A stretch of DNA of 14,327 bases from Flavisolibacter sp. (GTDB lineage: Bacteria; Bacteroidota; Bacteroidia; Chitinophagales; Chitinophagaceae), in the NCBI GenBank assembly GCA_013695175.1, contig JACDAZ010000454.1, forward strand, positions 1 through 14,327. Direction: 5' to 3'. A program made the translations under genes and the position numbers. The notes under the pieces were generated by a model. That model ran no database searches, was not told where the DNA came from, and worked only from the letters and a program-made list of their open reading frames with translations. Below, piece after piece: positions 1 through 8,395 of the stretch; position 1 is the first letter of the stretch; each line of letters starts with the position of its first letter.

Positions 1-69
1 ATTCAACTCCGTGGAGGATTGGAAGAATGGTTTATGCAGATTGTTCAACTACAAAAACAGGTAGCATGA
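1..69 (+). CDS. C-terminal tail of a probable ABC transporter ATP-binding subunit (partial)
   Basis: The window opens inside an open frame of 22 codons that ends at the TGA at 67-69. The encoded tail contains LEEWFMQIV and ends in QVA. The stop overlaps the permease ATG at 66 as ATGA, the usual arrangement for translationally coupled ABC transporter subunits. ATP-binding subunits of ABC-2 exporters commonly end in a Leu/Glu-rich helix of this kind, so the assignment rests on that resemblance and on the position directly before an ABC-2 permease. No Walker or signature motif lies inside the window, so the family call is inference. The open frame and stop-start overlap are seen directly. Confidence 0.6.
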   Translation: MQLRGGLEEWFMQIVQLQKQVA

Positions 70-2273
70 AACAATTTCTTTCTGACCACAATAAATGTTT
101 TAAAGCTGAATGGCTAAAGCTTAGACACTCCGGCATGTTCTGGCTTTTACTTTGTGCGGCAGCTTTTATTCCAATTTTAACTACAACAGTTTCTATTTTT
201 GTTGACACTGGTTCCAACGTAGAAACCAATAAATGGGATCGCTTTATTGAAACCAACTTTGGTGCCTTTACAAGCTTTTTCTTTCCACTTTTTGTTGTAT
301 TGATGACAGTTCGGATTGTTTACCTGGAACATAGATCAGATACATGGAAATTACTAGAAACACAACCTGTGTCAAGGTTTGCGCTATTCTTTTCTAAATG
401 GGAAGTGGCTGCTATTATATCACTGCTTTGTCTTTTTGGATTGTTGTTATTTAGTGTAATTGGAGGCTTTGTTTTACAAATATCAAAACCAGATTATAAC
501 TTATCGTCTTTCTCAATTGATTGGTCAAAAACAGCTACTGTTTTATTAAGATTCTGGATCGCCAGCCTTGGAATTATTTCAATTCAGTACTTCTTTGGGT
601 TACTGATTAAAAGCTTTGCATGGCCCATGAGCATTGGACTAATTGGTATAATAGCAGGTTCCATTTTTGCAGGGTTTGGCTATTTTAACTGGTTTCCTTA
701 TTCTGCAACCTCCTTTACAACTGCTTCCTATAATGGAAGCGCAAATGGTCAATTTTTAATACACCATGAAAAGCTCAGCTTGCTATGGTCTGCACTTTTT
801 TTATGGTTAGGATATAGATTGTTTATTAAGCGACAGTTTAATAAAGCATTTTTTTCACCTGCTAAACAACTTTTGGTATTTGTAAGCGTATTGATTGGTT
901 TTACACTCCTTGCATGGTGGATTAACAAACCAACTATTATAAACAAATACTCAAGCACAGTTATAGCAGGAAATATTGATTCAAAACAACAGCATTCAAA
1001 TATTGCCTTGCTTAAACAACCATTGTTAGATACCATTGCTTTAATTAAAACCAACAACAATCACTTTCATACTGTTATTTCAGCTGATATGGAGCCCGGT
1101 ATTTATGTTTTAAAATCCGGTAGTCAGTCTACTCCATTATTCATTGGCAGAAACGATAGTGTTTATGTAGATTGGAAGATGGGAGAAAGCAGAAGTGAAG
1201 TAACAGTAACGGGAACCCGACTGGCAGAAAATAATTATTTACGAAACTACAGGAGCAACATTGGCAGATTAAGAGAGTCGGCTTATAACCATACCCCACA
1301 AAGTTTTTCAGCAAGGGTTTCTGATGAATGGAGGGACCAGGTTGCCAATCTTCAAAATTTTAAAACAACCGATAGAATAAAACTTTCAGAAGATTTTATT
1401 ACCATTCAAAAAAAATTGATTGCTGTTTCTTTGCTTAACCTTCTGGACAATTACTATCCATCCATTCATTCTGTATATTATCCAAATGAAGAATTAAAAT
1501 ACCCGGCTTTTGTTGAAAAATTGAGAAAGGAGGTGAATTTGAATGACCAGTCTCTTGCCTCATATACTGAATACAGAAATTATATTATCAACTATTTAAA
1601 AAATAAAACTTCTTTTAGTGATGGTTCTTTTTTTACAAAACTGAAAGATTCAATACAACAAGGGCTTTTACTGGATTATGTAGCTTATGATGCTGCAGAG
1701 GGTTCGTTTAATGATTTAAGAGATAGCACCCGCAGAAGCCAGGTTCTTTATAACGCATTAGCTACAATACAGTCAGATGCTGTAAAACAAAAGCTGGTAT
1801 CTTCCAATAACAGGCTGAATAATTTACAAAAAGGCAGGAAGGCTTATAATTTTAAAGCAGAAGCATTAAATGGAAATAGTTTTTCTTTAGCTAATTTAAA
1901 CAACAGGTATGTTGTTGTAGATGTATGGGCAACATGGTGCTTGCCCTGTAAAAAAGAAAGTCCCATTTTTGAAAACTATGCTGAGAGATATACTAATGAA
2001 GGTTTAGCTTTTGTTTCCTTATCTATTGATGAAGATAAAAATGCCTGGCGCAGTGAAGCATCATTTAATAAAAATAAAAAAGTATTGCAATTGTGGGCCT
2101 TGAATGCCGACACAGAATTAAAAAATGAATTTGCAATAAGTTCTATACCCAGATTTATATTAATAGATACAAAAGGAAATATTGTAAATGCTTCTTTGCC
2201 TCCGCCTTCCGATCCTGAATTTGAAGCAATCTTACTAAAAGAAATTCCCTCATTAAGCAATGGTTTCTTTTAA
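66..2273 (+). CDS. ABC-2 type permease fused to a periplasmic TlpA-like thioredoxin domain
   Basis: The protein has 735 residues. Residues 1-290 form an ABC-2-like membrane domain: a basic cytoplasmic N-terminus, then hydrophobic helices near 24-45, 66-83, 113-137, 158-181, 185-207, 237-252 and 268-286. The positive-inside pattern places the region after the seventh helix in the periplasm. Residues about 300-395 resemble the DUF4369 region found before many Bacteroidota thioredoxins, with PGIYVLK at 344-350 and TGTRLAENN at 382-390. A mainly helical stretch follows. Residues about 595-730 are a TlpA/ResA-type thioredoxin with WCLPC at 624-628 and the cis-proline motif SSIPRF at 692-697. C625 and C628 are the only cysteines beyond the membrane domain, which suggests an active dithiol. 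The ATG at 66 is chosen because it overlaps the upstream stop; an in-frame ATG at 27 lies inside the preceding gene. The likely role is an exporter permease carrying its own disulfide reductase. Substrate is unknown. Confidence 0.85.
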   Translation: MKQFLSDHNKCFKAEWLKLRHSGMFWLLLCAAAFIPILTTTVSIFVDTGSNVETNKWDRFIETNFGAFTSFFFPLFVVLMTVRIVYLEHRSDTWKLLETQPVSRFALFFSKWEVAAIISLLCLFGLLLFSVIGGFVLQISKPDYNLSSFSIDWSKTATVLLRFWIASLGIISIQYFFGLLIKSFAWPMSIGLIGIIAGSIFAGFGYFNWFPYSATSFTTASYNGSANGQFLIHHEKLSLLWSALFLWLGYRLFIKRQFNKAFFSPAKQLLVFVSVLIGFTLLAWWINKPTIINKYSSTVIAGNIDSKQQHSNIALLKQPLLDTIALIKTNNNHFHTVISADMEPGIYVLKSGSQSTPLFIGRNDSVYVDWKMGESRSEVTVTGTRLAENNYLRNYRSNIGRLRESAYNHTPQSFSARVSDEWRDQVANLQNFKTTDRIKLSEDFITIQKKLIAVSLLNLLDNYYPSIHSVYYPNEELKYPAFVEKLRKEVNLNDQSLASYTEYRNYIINYLKNKTSFSDGSFFTKLKDSIQQGLLLDYVAYDAAEGSFNDLRDSTRRSQVLYNALATIQSDAVKQKLVSSNNRLNNLQKGRKAYNFKAEALNGNSFSLANLNNRYVVVDVWATWCLPCKKESPIFENYAERYTNEGLAFVSLSIDEDKNAWRSEASFNKNKKVLQLWALNADTELKNEFAISSIPRFILIDTKGNIVNASLPPPSDPEFEAILLKEIPSLSNGFF

Positions 2274-2274
2274 T

Positions 2275-2901
2275 ATGGAGCAACTTTTTGATCAATTTAT
2301 AGAAGGTATAAAACAAACTACTTTATTAGAATACATAGCCGTGATTGCCGGCATTGCCAGTGTATGGTTTTCAAGAAAAGAAAACATTCTGGTTTATCCT
2401 GTTGGCTTAATTAATACAATCACCTACATCTATTTAAGTTTTAAATATCATCTTATTGGAGAAGCCAGTGTAAACTTTTATTATACTGTAGTAAGTATCT
2501 ATGGCTGGTACCTATGGTCAAAAAAAGATTTAAAACAGCGCCCGGTTTTAAAAATTACAACTTCCAGTTTTAAGGAGTGGATGCAACAACTTTTATTTTT
2601 CAGTGCATTTTATATTATCATCTTCTTTTCATTACAATACCTGAAGGAAGTTTTTGCAGAAGGCGCAATCCCCTGGGCTGATGCTTTTGCAAGTGCTACT
2701 GCATATACCGGTATGTGGCTGATGGCTAAGAAAAAAGTTGAAAGCTGGTATTGGTGGATTGCTACTAACATTGCTTCCATTCCACTTTTTTTTGTAAAAG
2801 GATTGACCTTTACTTCAGTATACTTTTTTATTCTATTGATTATGGCCTTCTTTGGATTAATTACCTGGAAGCAAAAAGCAAAACAATATGCTTTTAAATA
2901 A
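2275..2901 (+). CDS. pnuC: PnuC family nicotinamide riboside (or related vitamin) transporter
   Basis: This 208-residue inner-membrane protein has PnuC-family features: SVWFSRKENILVYPVG at 29-44, the aromatic pair GWYLW at 77-81, and WYWWIATNIAS at 158-168 followed by a last hydrophobic helix and a basic tail. PnuC proteins carry out facilitated uptake of nicotinamide riboside, which is trapped inside by phosphorylation. The downstream NadR-like kinase fits that role. Some Bacteroidota PnuC relatives (PnuT) carry thiamine, so the substrate is inferred from context. The ATG at 2275 lies one base after the upstream stop and is preferred. Another in-frame ATG at 2260 would add five residues and overlap the upstream gene. 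Confidence 0.88.
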   Translation: MEQLFDQFIEGIKQTTLLEYIAVIAGIASVWFSRKENILVYPVGLINTITYIYLSFKYHLIGEASVNFYYTVVSIYGWYLWSKKDLKQRPVLKITTSSFKEWMQQLLFFSAFYIIIFFSLQYLKEVFAEGAIPWADAFASATAYTGMWLMAKKKVESWYWWIATNIASIPLFFVKGLTFTSVYFFILLIMAFFGLITWKQKAKQYAFK

Positions 2902-2907
2902 AGATGC

Positions 2908-2936
2908 TTGCGGCTGTAAATTATTTCGCATATTTG
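2908..2936 (+). promoter_or_regulatory. Possible Bacteroidota promoter before the NadR-like kinase
   Basis: A TTG at 2908-2910 is followed after 18 bases by CATATTTG at 2929-2936, one mismatch from the Bacteroidota -7 consensus TAnnTTTG. The spacing fits a -33/-7 promoter. The gene's GTG start lies only five bases after the -7 element, so any transcript would have almost no leader. This is a consensus match in a 39-base gap, and the kinase may equally be read from an upstream promoter. Confidence 0.3.
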
Positions 2937-2940
2937 ACTG

Positions 2941-3489
2941 GTGTTGTTAAAAAAAGTTGTCATTATTGGTCCGGAATGCACAGGTAAAAGTACTTTGTGC
3001 AAACAGCTTGCTGAACATTATAATACCATTTGGTGCCCTGAGTTTGCCAGAGAATACTTATTACAACACGGTAAGCAATATAATTATGATGATCTTTTAA
3101 AAATAGCTATGGGTCAATTAGCATTAGAGGATTCACTATCAACAAAAGTCAGAAATGGTTTATATTTTATTGACACTGATATGTATGTAATGAAAGTTTG
3201 GAGCGAGGTAGCCTTTAACAATTGCCATAAATGGATTTTAAATCAAATTGCTGAAAGAAGCTATGACCTGCACCTGCTTTGTAATGTTGACCTGCCATGG
3301 GTGCAGGATGAATTAAGAGAATACCCGGATTTAGAAATGAGAAAAAGGCTTTACAAAATGTATAAAGATCTTATGATAAATTCCGGTGGTAAATGGTCAG
3401 AAGTTTCAGGATCGCACAGCGAAAGATTACAAACAGCTATAACCTTTATTGATACGGTTTTTTACAATAATAAGTCTGCCATTACTTAA
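2941..3489 (+). CDS. NadR-like AAA ATPase, probable ribosylnicotinamide kinase
   Basis: This 182-residue P-loop protein matches the kinase half of NadR. It has the Walker A motif GPECTGKST at 10-18, an acidic FIDTD at 77-81, PWVQDELRE at 119-127 and a late VSGSHSERLQ at 155-164. The NadR kinase domain phosphorylates nicotinamide riboside to nicotinamide mononucleotide using ATP. The DNA-binding and adenylyltransferase domains of enterobacterial NadR are absent, so this is a stand-alone kinase. It follows pnuC by 39 bases, which supports an import-and-trap unit. The frame is closed by a TGA at 2935-2937, so the start must be the GTG at 2941 or the TTG at 2944; no in-frame ATG fits. Its 3' end overlaps the convergent mtgA by 8 bases. 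The fold is secure; the exact substrate is inferred. Confidence 0.82.
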   Translation: MLLKKVVIIGPECTGKSTLCKQLAEHYNTIWCPEFAREYLLQHGKQYNYDDLLKIAMGQLALEDSLSTKVRNGLYFIDTDMYVMKVWSEVAFNNCHKWILNQIAERSYDLHLLCNVDLPWVQDELREYPDLEMRKRLYKMYKDLMINSGGKWSEVSGSHSERLQTAITFIDTVFYNNKSAIT

Positions 3490-4168
3490 TTGCAGATTGT
3501 ATTTCCGGATCTTTTTCCAATACATTCATTTGTCTCGCAATCCAGTTTGCACGCGATGAAACATAAGCAGAAGGTGGTTTAGCTTTATACCTTTTCGGAT
3601 TGGGTAAAACAGCAGCAATAATTGCCGCCTCTCTTTTTGTTAAAGCCTTAGCATCTTTATTAAAATAAGAAGTTGATGCCGCCTGTACCCCAAAAATTCC
3701 TTCGCCTGTTTCAATCACATTTAAATAAACATTCAAAATTCTTTGCTTACCCCAAATCCATTCAATCATTTTGGTAAAATACATTTCAAGGCCTTTTCTA
3801 AACCAGCTGCGGCCTTGCCACAGAAAAACATTTTTAGCTACCTGCTGGCTTATAGTACTTCCGCCACGTACTCTACCGGGTTTCTTTTCATTATACTCTA
3901 TAGCTTTTTTAATGTTCTTCCAATCAAAGCCATTATGGTCTGCAAATAACTGGTCCTCCGATGCTATAACAGCAAGTTTAGCATTTGAAGAAATTTTATC
4001 AGGTGAAACATAATCCCTTTTTAAGCCATTGCCACTTACCAAACTTCCTAATTGGGTAATGGTAATGGGAGGGTAAACCCATTTTAATAAAATAATATAA
4101 ATCAACTGGAGAATAAATAAAAATAAAAAGATGCGTTTAATCCACCTCCACAACCAACTCATTTTCAT
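3482..4168 (-). CDS. mtgA: Monofunctional peptidoglycan glycosyltransferase (GT51)
   Basis: The 228-residue protein polymerises lipid II into glycan strands at the outer face of the inner membrane. A short basic N-terminus and one transmembrane anchor at about 12-29 precede the GT51 domain. The conserved motifs are present in order: IASEDQLFADHNGFD at 68-82 with catalytic E71, RGGSTISQQVAKN at 101-113, RKGLE at 124-128 with the second glutamate E128, and KQRILNVYLNVIETG at 141-155. No transpeptidase domain follows, so it is MtgA-like and not a bifunctional class A PBP. Its ATG shares one base with the stop of the LysE-type gene (TAATG), implying coupled translation. Two in-frame ATGs (4168 and 4162) are possible starts. 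The 3' end overlaps the convergent kinase gene. Confidence 0.93.
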   Translation of the reverse strand: MKMSWLWRWIKRIFLFLFILQLIYIILLKWVYPPITITQLGSLVSGNGLKRDYVSPDKISSNAKLAVIASEDQLFADHNGFDWKNIKKAIEYNEKKPGRVRGGSTISQQVAKNVFLWQGRSWFRKGLEMYFTKMIEWIWGKQRILNVYLNVIETGEGIFGVQAASTSYFNKDAKALTKREAAIIAAVLPNPKRYKAKPPSAYVSSRANWIARQMNVLEKDPEIQSAIK

Positions 4169-4806
4169 TATTGCGGTAATTTGTCGCCGTAAAATAATAA
4201 ACCCCAGATGAGAATTATTCCAAAAACAATTAAAATAATTCCATTGAGCCTGCTGACCATTTGTATATTTTTCATGGTGAGCTTTTTCCTGATCTTATCT
4301 GCAAGAAAAACTTTTGCAATATCAGATAATAAAACAAAAACAATAGCAATTCCAAAAATCCAAAGTCTTTGGTTTAGATGATGATCTATGAATGCTGTGG
4401 AAGCGGTTAACCAAAAAATGATAATACCAGGATTAAGAATATTCATAAAAAACCCAGTGATAAATAACTTGGCGTAATCTCTTTTTCTAAACTGCAATAT
4501 TTGTTTCCCTTCTTCATTGGCTTTTACTGTTTTAAAAAACAAAAAGTAAATTCCAACAGATATAAGAAACGTACTTCCAATGATCCCTATTTCTTCCCTT
4601 CGTGCATTTAAGGATGTAAATAGTTCAGTGAAAAAATTTGAAGCTACAACCAATAAAATATCACTAAATGAAACGCCCAGCACAAAAGCAAGTCCTCCTT
4701 TTATACCATTATTAATGCTTTGTTTGATAATAGAAAAGAGGATTGGCCCAACAGATATTGTCAACAGAAAACCTAATGTAATTCCTTTTACCAAAGCATA
4801 TATCAT
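4168..4806 (-). CDS. LysE/RhtB family amino-acid exporter
   Basis: This 212-residue inner-membrane protein has the LysE-family layout of about six helices. The N-terminal signature is GFLLTISVGPILFSIIKQS at 12-30 followed by GGLAFVLGVSFSD at 37-49. A charged cytoplasmic loop at about 92-111 is followed by FMNILNPGIIIFW at 120-132. LysE and RhtB proteins export lysine, arginine, threonine, homoserine or related small molecules. The substrate here cannot be read from sequence. The gene starts 37 bases after the GH3 gene and overlaps mtgA by one base, so it is very likely co-transcribed with both. The neighbouring GH3 ligase leaves open export of a modified amino acid. Confidence 0.88.
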   Translation of the reverse strand: MIYALVKGITLGFLLTISVGPILFSIIKQSINNGIKGGLAFVLGVSFSDILLVVASNFFTELFTSLNARREEIGIIGSTFLISVGIYFLFFKTVKANEEGKQILQFRKRDYAKLFITGFFMNILNPGIIIFWLTASTAFIDHHLNQRLWIFGIAIVFVLLSDIAKVFLADKIRKKLTMKNIQMVSRLNGIILIVFGIILIWGLLFYGDKLPQ

Positions 4807-4843
4807 AATCCAACATCAATATAATTAGCACTCTTATAATGTC

Positions 4844-6382
4844 TTAATTGCTTAATCCCTCTTTAGCCAGAAAATCGTTCCAGTCCTGAAGCATTTTTCC
4901 TTTCATAACCCGTGGAAATTTATGTTGACTTCCAAGTTTTCCTTTCAGCTCCATAAATTTTAAAAACACAGCTTCAGGTAGTTTTTGAACAAAAATATTT
5001 TTCAAAGCACTGCTTCTTTCTACCGCATAATCATCATTCAATTTACAAAGGTGATCATCTATCTTCTTTATCAATATATCTGAATCCACTTCATCGTTGC
5101 ATGCGATGTACCATTTATGTGCAAATAAATTTTGATAAGGAAACCCAATAACTGTGTATTCGGGTATAGAAATATTCAATTCATTACTTACCAGTTCAAT
5201 AGACTTGTTCATATTTTCAACACTGAGGTGTTCTCCTACAAGACTTAAAAAATGTTTAGTTCTTCCCGTAATTACCACTTCATGCCTCTCCAGGTTTACA
5301 AATCTCACAGTATCGCCAATTAAATATCGCCATGCACCTGCATTTGTACTCATTAACAATGCATAATCCTTACCCAGTTCTACTTCGTGTACCAAAAGAG
5401 CTTCAGGTTTTTCAATCATCTTTCCATCAGTATCAAAATTTTTATCATCGAATGGCACAAATTCCATAAAGATGTTATTGTTTAATATCAGCTTCATCCC
5501 TTTTGCGTGTTCCCGGTCTTTGTATCCAATAAACCCTTCGCTGGATAAATAATTTTCAATATAAACAATGGGTTTTGCAAGGAGTTTCTCAAAACCTTTT
5601 TTATACGGTTCAAAAGCTACGCCGCCATGCACAAAAAATCCCAGGTTTGGCCATATATCATGTATTGTTTTAACCTTATAATGTTCAACAATCATTTCCA
5701 TACACATCTGGCACCATGCGGGTACACCAACTATATATCCAATATCCCAATCCGGTGCTTTTTCTACTATTTCATTCAGTTTTTCATTCCAGTCTTTAAT
5801 GCGTGCAATGCGTCCTCCGGGTTTATAAAAAGTTTGGAACCAAAACGGGCGGTTCTTTGCCAGTATCCCGCTTAAATCGCCTGCAAACCAGCCTGCTTCC
5901 CCTTTTTCAAGATCTGTAGCTCCGCCCAACATAAGAAAACCTTTTGTAACAGCATTGCGTGGCAGGTGATCATAACTAAAAAGCGAAACAAGTTGTTTTA
6001 AGTAATTAACCTGGTTGCTTCGTAACATAGCCCTTGTAATTGGAATATATTTACTGGATGCTTCTGAAGTCCCGGAACTAAGTGCATAATACTTTATTTT
6101 ACCGGGCCACGAAACATCCGGCACACCATCAAGTGTTTGCTTCCACCACTCCTCATAAATTTTATTGTAATCATGTACCGGCACCAGCTCCTGAAAATTT
6201 TTATCTATATCCTGGCTTAATAGTATATCATCAAAATGATAATGTTGTCCGAATGCAGTAAATCTTGCTTTGGCAAGTAACTTCTTCAGCACCCTGGCTT
6301 GTTGCCTTCTTGCATCATTAGACCGGAGCTTTAATGCTGAAGCAATTGCTTTAGGTATTTTAAATTCTAATATACTTGCCAT
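4844..6382 (-). CDS. Bacterial GH3-family acyl-acid amido synthetase homologue
   Basis: The 512-residue protein is a full-length member of the GH3 family, best known from plants, where enzymes such as JAR1 adenylate a carboxylic acid and join it to an amino acid. The nucleotide-binding motif LSSGTSEASSKYIPIT is at 101-116, followed by ENYLSSEGFIGY at 276-287. The motif WRYLIGDTVRF is at 351-361, and the hinge region ITGRTKHFLSLVGEHLS at 371-387 leads into a smaller C-terminal domain. These correspond to ATP-binding motifs of the ANL superfamily. No signal peptide is present, so it is cytoplasmic. Acid and amine substrates of bacterial homologues are largely unassigned. It lies 51 bases after the glycosyltransferase gene and 37 before the LysE-type exporter. 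Confidence 0.88.
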   Translation of the reverse strand: MASILEFKIPKAIASALKLRSNDARRQQARVLKKLLAKARFTAFGQHYHFDDILLSQDIDKNFQELVPVHDYNKIYEEWWKQTLDGVPDVSWPGKIKYYALSSGTSEASSKYIPITRAMLRSNQVNYLKQLVSLFSYDHLPRNAVTKGFLMLGGATDLEKGEAGWFAGDLSGILAKNRPFWFQTFYKPGGRIARIKDWNEKLNEIVEKAPDWDIGYIVGVPAWCQMCMEMIVEHYKVKTIHDIWPNLGFFVHGGVAFEPYKKGFEKLLAKPIVYIENYLSSEGFIGYKDREHAKGMKLILNNNIFMEFVPFDDKNFDTDGKMIEKPEALLVHEVELGKDYALLMSTNAGAWRYLIGDTVRFVNLERHEVVITGRTKHFLSLVGEHLSVENMNKSIELVSNELNISIPEYTVIGFPYQNLFAHKWYIACNDEVDSDILIKKIDDHLCKLNDDYAVERSSALKNIFVQKLPEAVFLKFMELKGKLGSQHKFPRVMKGKMLQDWNDFLAKEGLSN

Positions 6383-6433
6383 CCCTCTTGAGACTTTTGG
6401 TAATTAAAGTTAACGGCCAAGGGTTTATATTCT

Positions 6434-8374
6434 TCAACTACCGAGCCAACGGTAATTTTTAAGGATTAGTTTAGCTTCTGCTACAGGATCATACGTCTTA
6501 GCATACCATTGATTTATCTGTTGCAAATTTTCGACGGGAAGTGCTATGAAATTTTCTTGTGGCAAACCATTGGGTGCCAGAATACCTTTTCTTAAAGGAG
6601 GCAGTAAACCTGGTGGGGTAAAATAACTAACCCAGGTTTTTTTGCCTGCAAAAATATCTATTGCATTTTTTAATAATTTCTGTGTTTGCCTGTGAAAAAT
6701 AAAATGAAGTGGAGCGGTTAGTAAAATAATAATGGCAAATAACATATCCATCAGCCTTTTGGTTCTCCTGTATGTTGGTTGCGATAAGTTATAACCTGCA
6801 TCAGCGGCAATTACTTCACCAGTGTTGCCGCTAGAGTCGCTGCCAACAATACTGCTGCTTCCATTTTTGTGTATTCGCAATCGAAGCTTATTGCTTTTTT
6901 GAAATAAATTAATTGTGTCGTAATAGTTCATATTACCCACACAAATAATCATCTCTTTAGCATGTAAAGCGGGAGCCAGTTTTTTTACTTCACCAATCGA
7001 TCCAAGTGCTTTTTCTTTATTACCACCAACAGCTATTCTTCCTAAAATTTTATTTTCTTTTCCGTATTCATCAAGCATTTCATGTACCTCTAAAAATTCT
7101 TTTTCAGAACCGGCAATTAATATATAAGGTGATTCTACTTCATCTGCCTGTTGTAAAAGCATTCCCGATTTCAACATTATCCAACGATTCAGGTGAATAA
7201 GAAAAAATGCAGAAATAGCACCTAAACTTAAAATACCTCTTGAGAATCTATATTTTTCAGGTAGGAGCGCATAAACAGCTAATAATACCAGCGTGGCAAC
7301 TATTGTAGACCGCGTAAGGTCTTTGATTCTATAATATTTATTATACAAACCGGCATAATACGCTATAACCAGGTATACTATAGTAAAGGCCGGAAATGAA
7401 ATTAATAGCAACCTTTCGGGGTATACAATTTCTGTACGAACAAAATGAACCCAAAATTCTTTTGCCAGCAAAAAAGATAAAAGTATAATAGTGGCATCAA
7501 TAACAGGTAGCCCAATGTTTTTTATAAATTTTGCAGCGACGGACAGTAATGCACGAAACAGTATAGCAACCTGTATTGAAAAATTAAACACACCTGCTCT
7601 TGCTCCTCCATAATGTTTATGAACAAACAAGCTCATTGCATTATAAAACATACGAACATAATTCAGGCTTCCCCGCTTTGTACTTTCTCCCTTGAAGTGT
7701 ATAATAGTTGTGTTGGGTAAATAAAAATTTTTGTACCCTGCTTGCTGCACCCTGTAACTAAGATCTATGTCTTCCCCATACATAAAAAACTGCTCGTCGA
7801 ATAAACCCACCTTTTCTATTACTTCTCTTTTTATCATCATAAAAGCTCCGGCCAAAACATCAACTTCATTAGTTTGATGTTCATCTAAATGACCAAGATG
7901 ATATCTTGCAAATGTTTTCGAATGAGGAAATAGTTTTGACAGGCCAAATAACTTGAATAAAGAAGTGAGGGGAGAAGGGAAAGAGCGTTTAGATTCTTTC
8001 AAAAACAAACCCCGCCCATCTATCATTCGTACGCCAAGCGCACCTGCATCAGAATGAGACTCTAAAAAAGTAAGGCATTTAATAAAACAATCTTCAGGAA
8101 CAATAGTATCAGGATTTAAAAATACAATGTATTCGCCCTTAGCTATTGCAGCGCCCTGGTTACAGGCCCTTGCAAAACCTTTGTTTATATCATTTTCAAT
8201 AACGAATATTTCCGGGAAACGCTCCTTTAAATAGGCAATACTTCCATCTGTAGATCTGTTGTCAACAACTATTATCTCTGCTGTTATTTCTTTTAGAGCT
8301 GCGCATAAAGAATACAAACATTGCTCAAGAAAATATTTAACATTATAGTTTACTATGACAACAGAAACTTGCAA
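6434..8374 (-). CDS. GT2 glycosyltransferase fused to a degenerate polyprenyl sugar-phosphotransferase-like module
   Basis: The protein has 646 residues from the TTG at 8374. Residues 1-255 are a GT2 rhamnosyltransferase-like domain, with VSVVIVNYN at 3-11, [10 protein letters not shown] at 36-45, FLNPDT at 85-90 and GEDIDLSYR at 200-208. Hydrophobic helices follow near 265-283, 291-309, 320-344, 355-371 and 379-399. A Rossmann-like segment (417-525) and [14 protein letters not shown] at 535-548 with one more hydrophobic segment come next. This second half resembles WcaJ/WbaP phosphotransferases, but the acidic catalytic core is missing; only short remnants (GKKTWVSY at 577-584, WLG at the end) recall it. 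The TTG is chosen because the GT2 core begins there and a -7 element lies 22 bases upstream. An in-frame ATG at 8458 would run into the divergent gene and lies upstream of that element. Likely role: surface glycan synthesis at the inner membrane. Confidence 0.82.
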   Translation of the reverse strand: MQVSVVIVNYNVKYFLEQCLYSLCAALKEITAEIIVVDNRSTDGSIAYLKERFPEIFVIENDINKGFARACNQGAAIAKGEYIVFLNPDTIVPEDCFIKCLTFLESHSDAGALGVRMIDGRGLFLKESKRSFPSPLTSLFKLFGLSKLFPHSKTFARYHLGHLDEHQTNEVDVLAGAFMMIKREVIEKVGLFDEQFFMYGEDIDLSYRVQQAGYKNFYLPNTTIIHFKGESTKRGSLNYVRMFYNAMSLFVHKHYGGARAGVFNFSIQVAILFRALLSVAAKFIKNIGLPVIDATIILLSFLLAKEFWVHFVRTEIVYPERLLLISFPAFTIVYLVIAYYAGLYNKYYRIKDLTRSTIVATLVLLAVYALLPEKYRFSRGILSLGAISAFFLIHLNRWIMLKSGMLLQQADEVESPYILIAGSEKEFLEVHEMLDEYGKENKILGRIAVGGNKEKALGSIGEVKKLAPALHAKEMIICVGNMNYYDTINLFQKSNKLRLRIHKNGSSSIVGSDSSGNTGEVIAADAGYNLSQPTYRRTKRLMDMLFAIIILLTAPLHFIFHRQTQKLLKNAIDIFAGKKTWVSYFTPPGLLPPLRKGILAPNGLPQENFIALPVENLQQINQWYAKTYDPVAEAKLILKNYRWLGS

Positions 8375-8395
8375 GCGGTAAAGTAGTAGTGGTGC

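Noticed and set aside
27..65. In-frame ATG at 27 that would extend the permease by 13 residues, with GGAGGA nearby.
   Set aside because: The region is the coding tail of the upstream gene, whose stop overlaps the ATG at 66. The added residues do not resemble a permease N-terminus, and GGAGGA encodes Gly-Gly in the upstream frame.
1528..1599. Strong Shine-Dalgarno-like AGGAGGTGA followed by an ATG at 1543, inside the permease-thioredoxin gene.
   Set aside because: The ATG opens a different frame that stops after 18 codons, and the bases are explained by the host codons for Arg-Lys-Glu-Val. Shine-Dalgarno sequences are little used by the other genes here.
4580..5875. Several antisense open frames of 60-130 codons opposite the LysE, GH3 and other genes.
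   Set aside because: They lie wholly inside well-supported genes on the other strand, show no domain or signal features, and are expected by chance.
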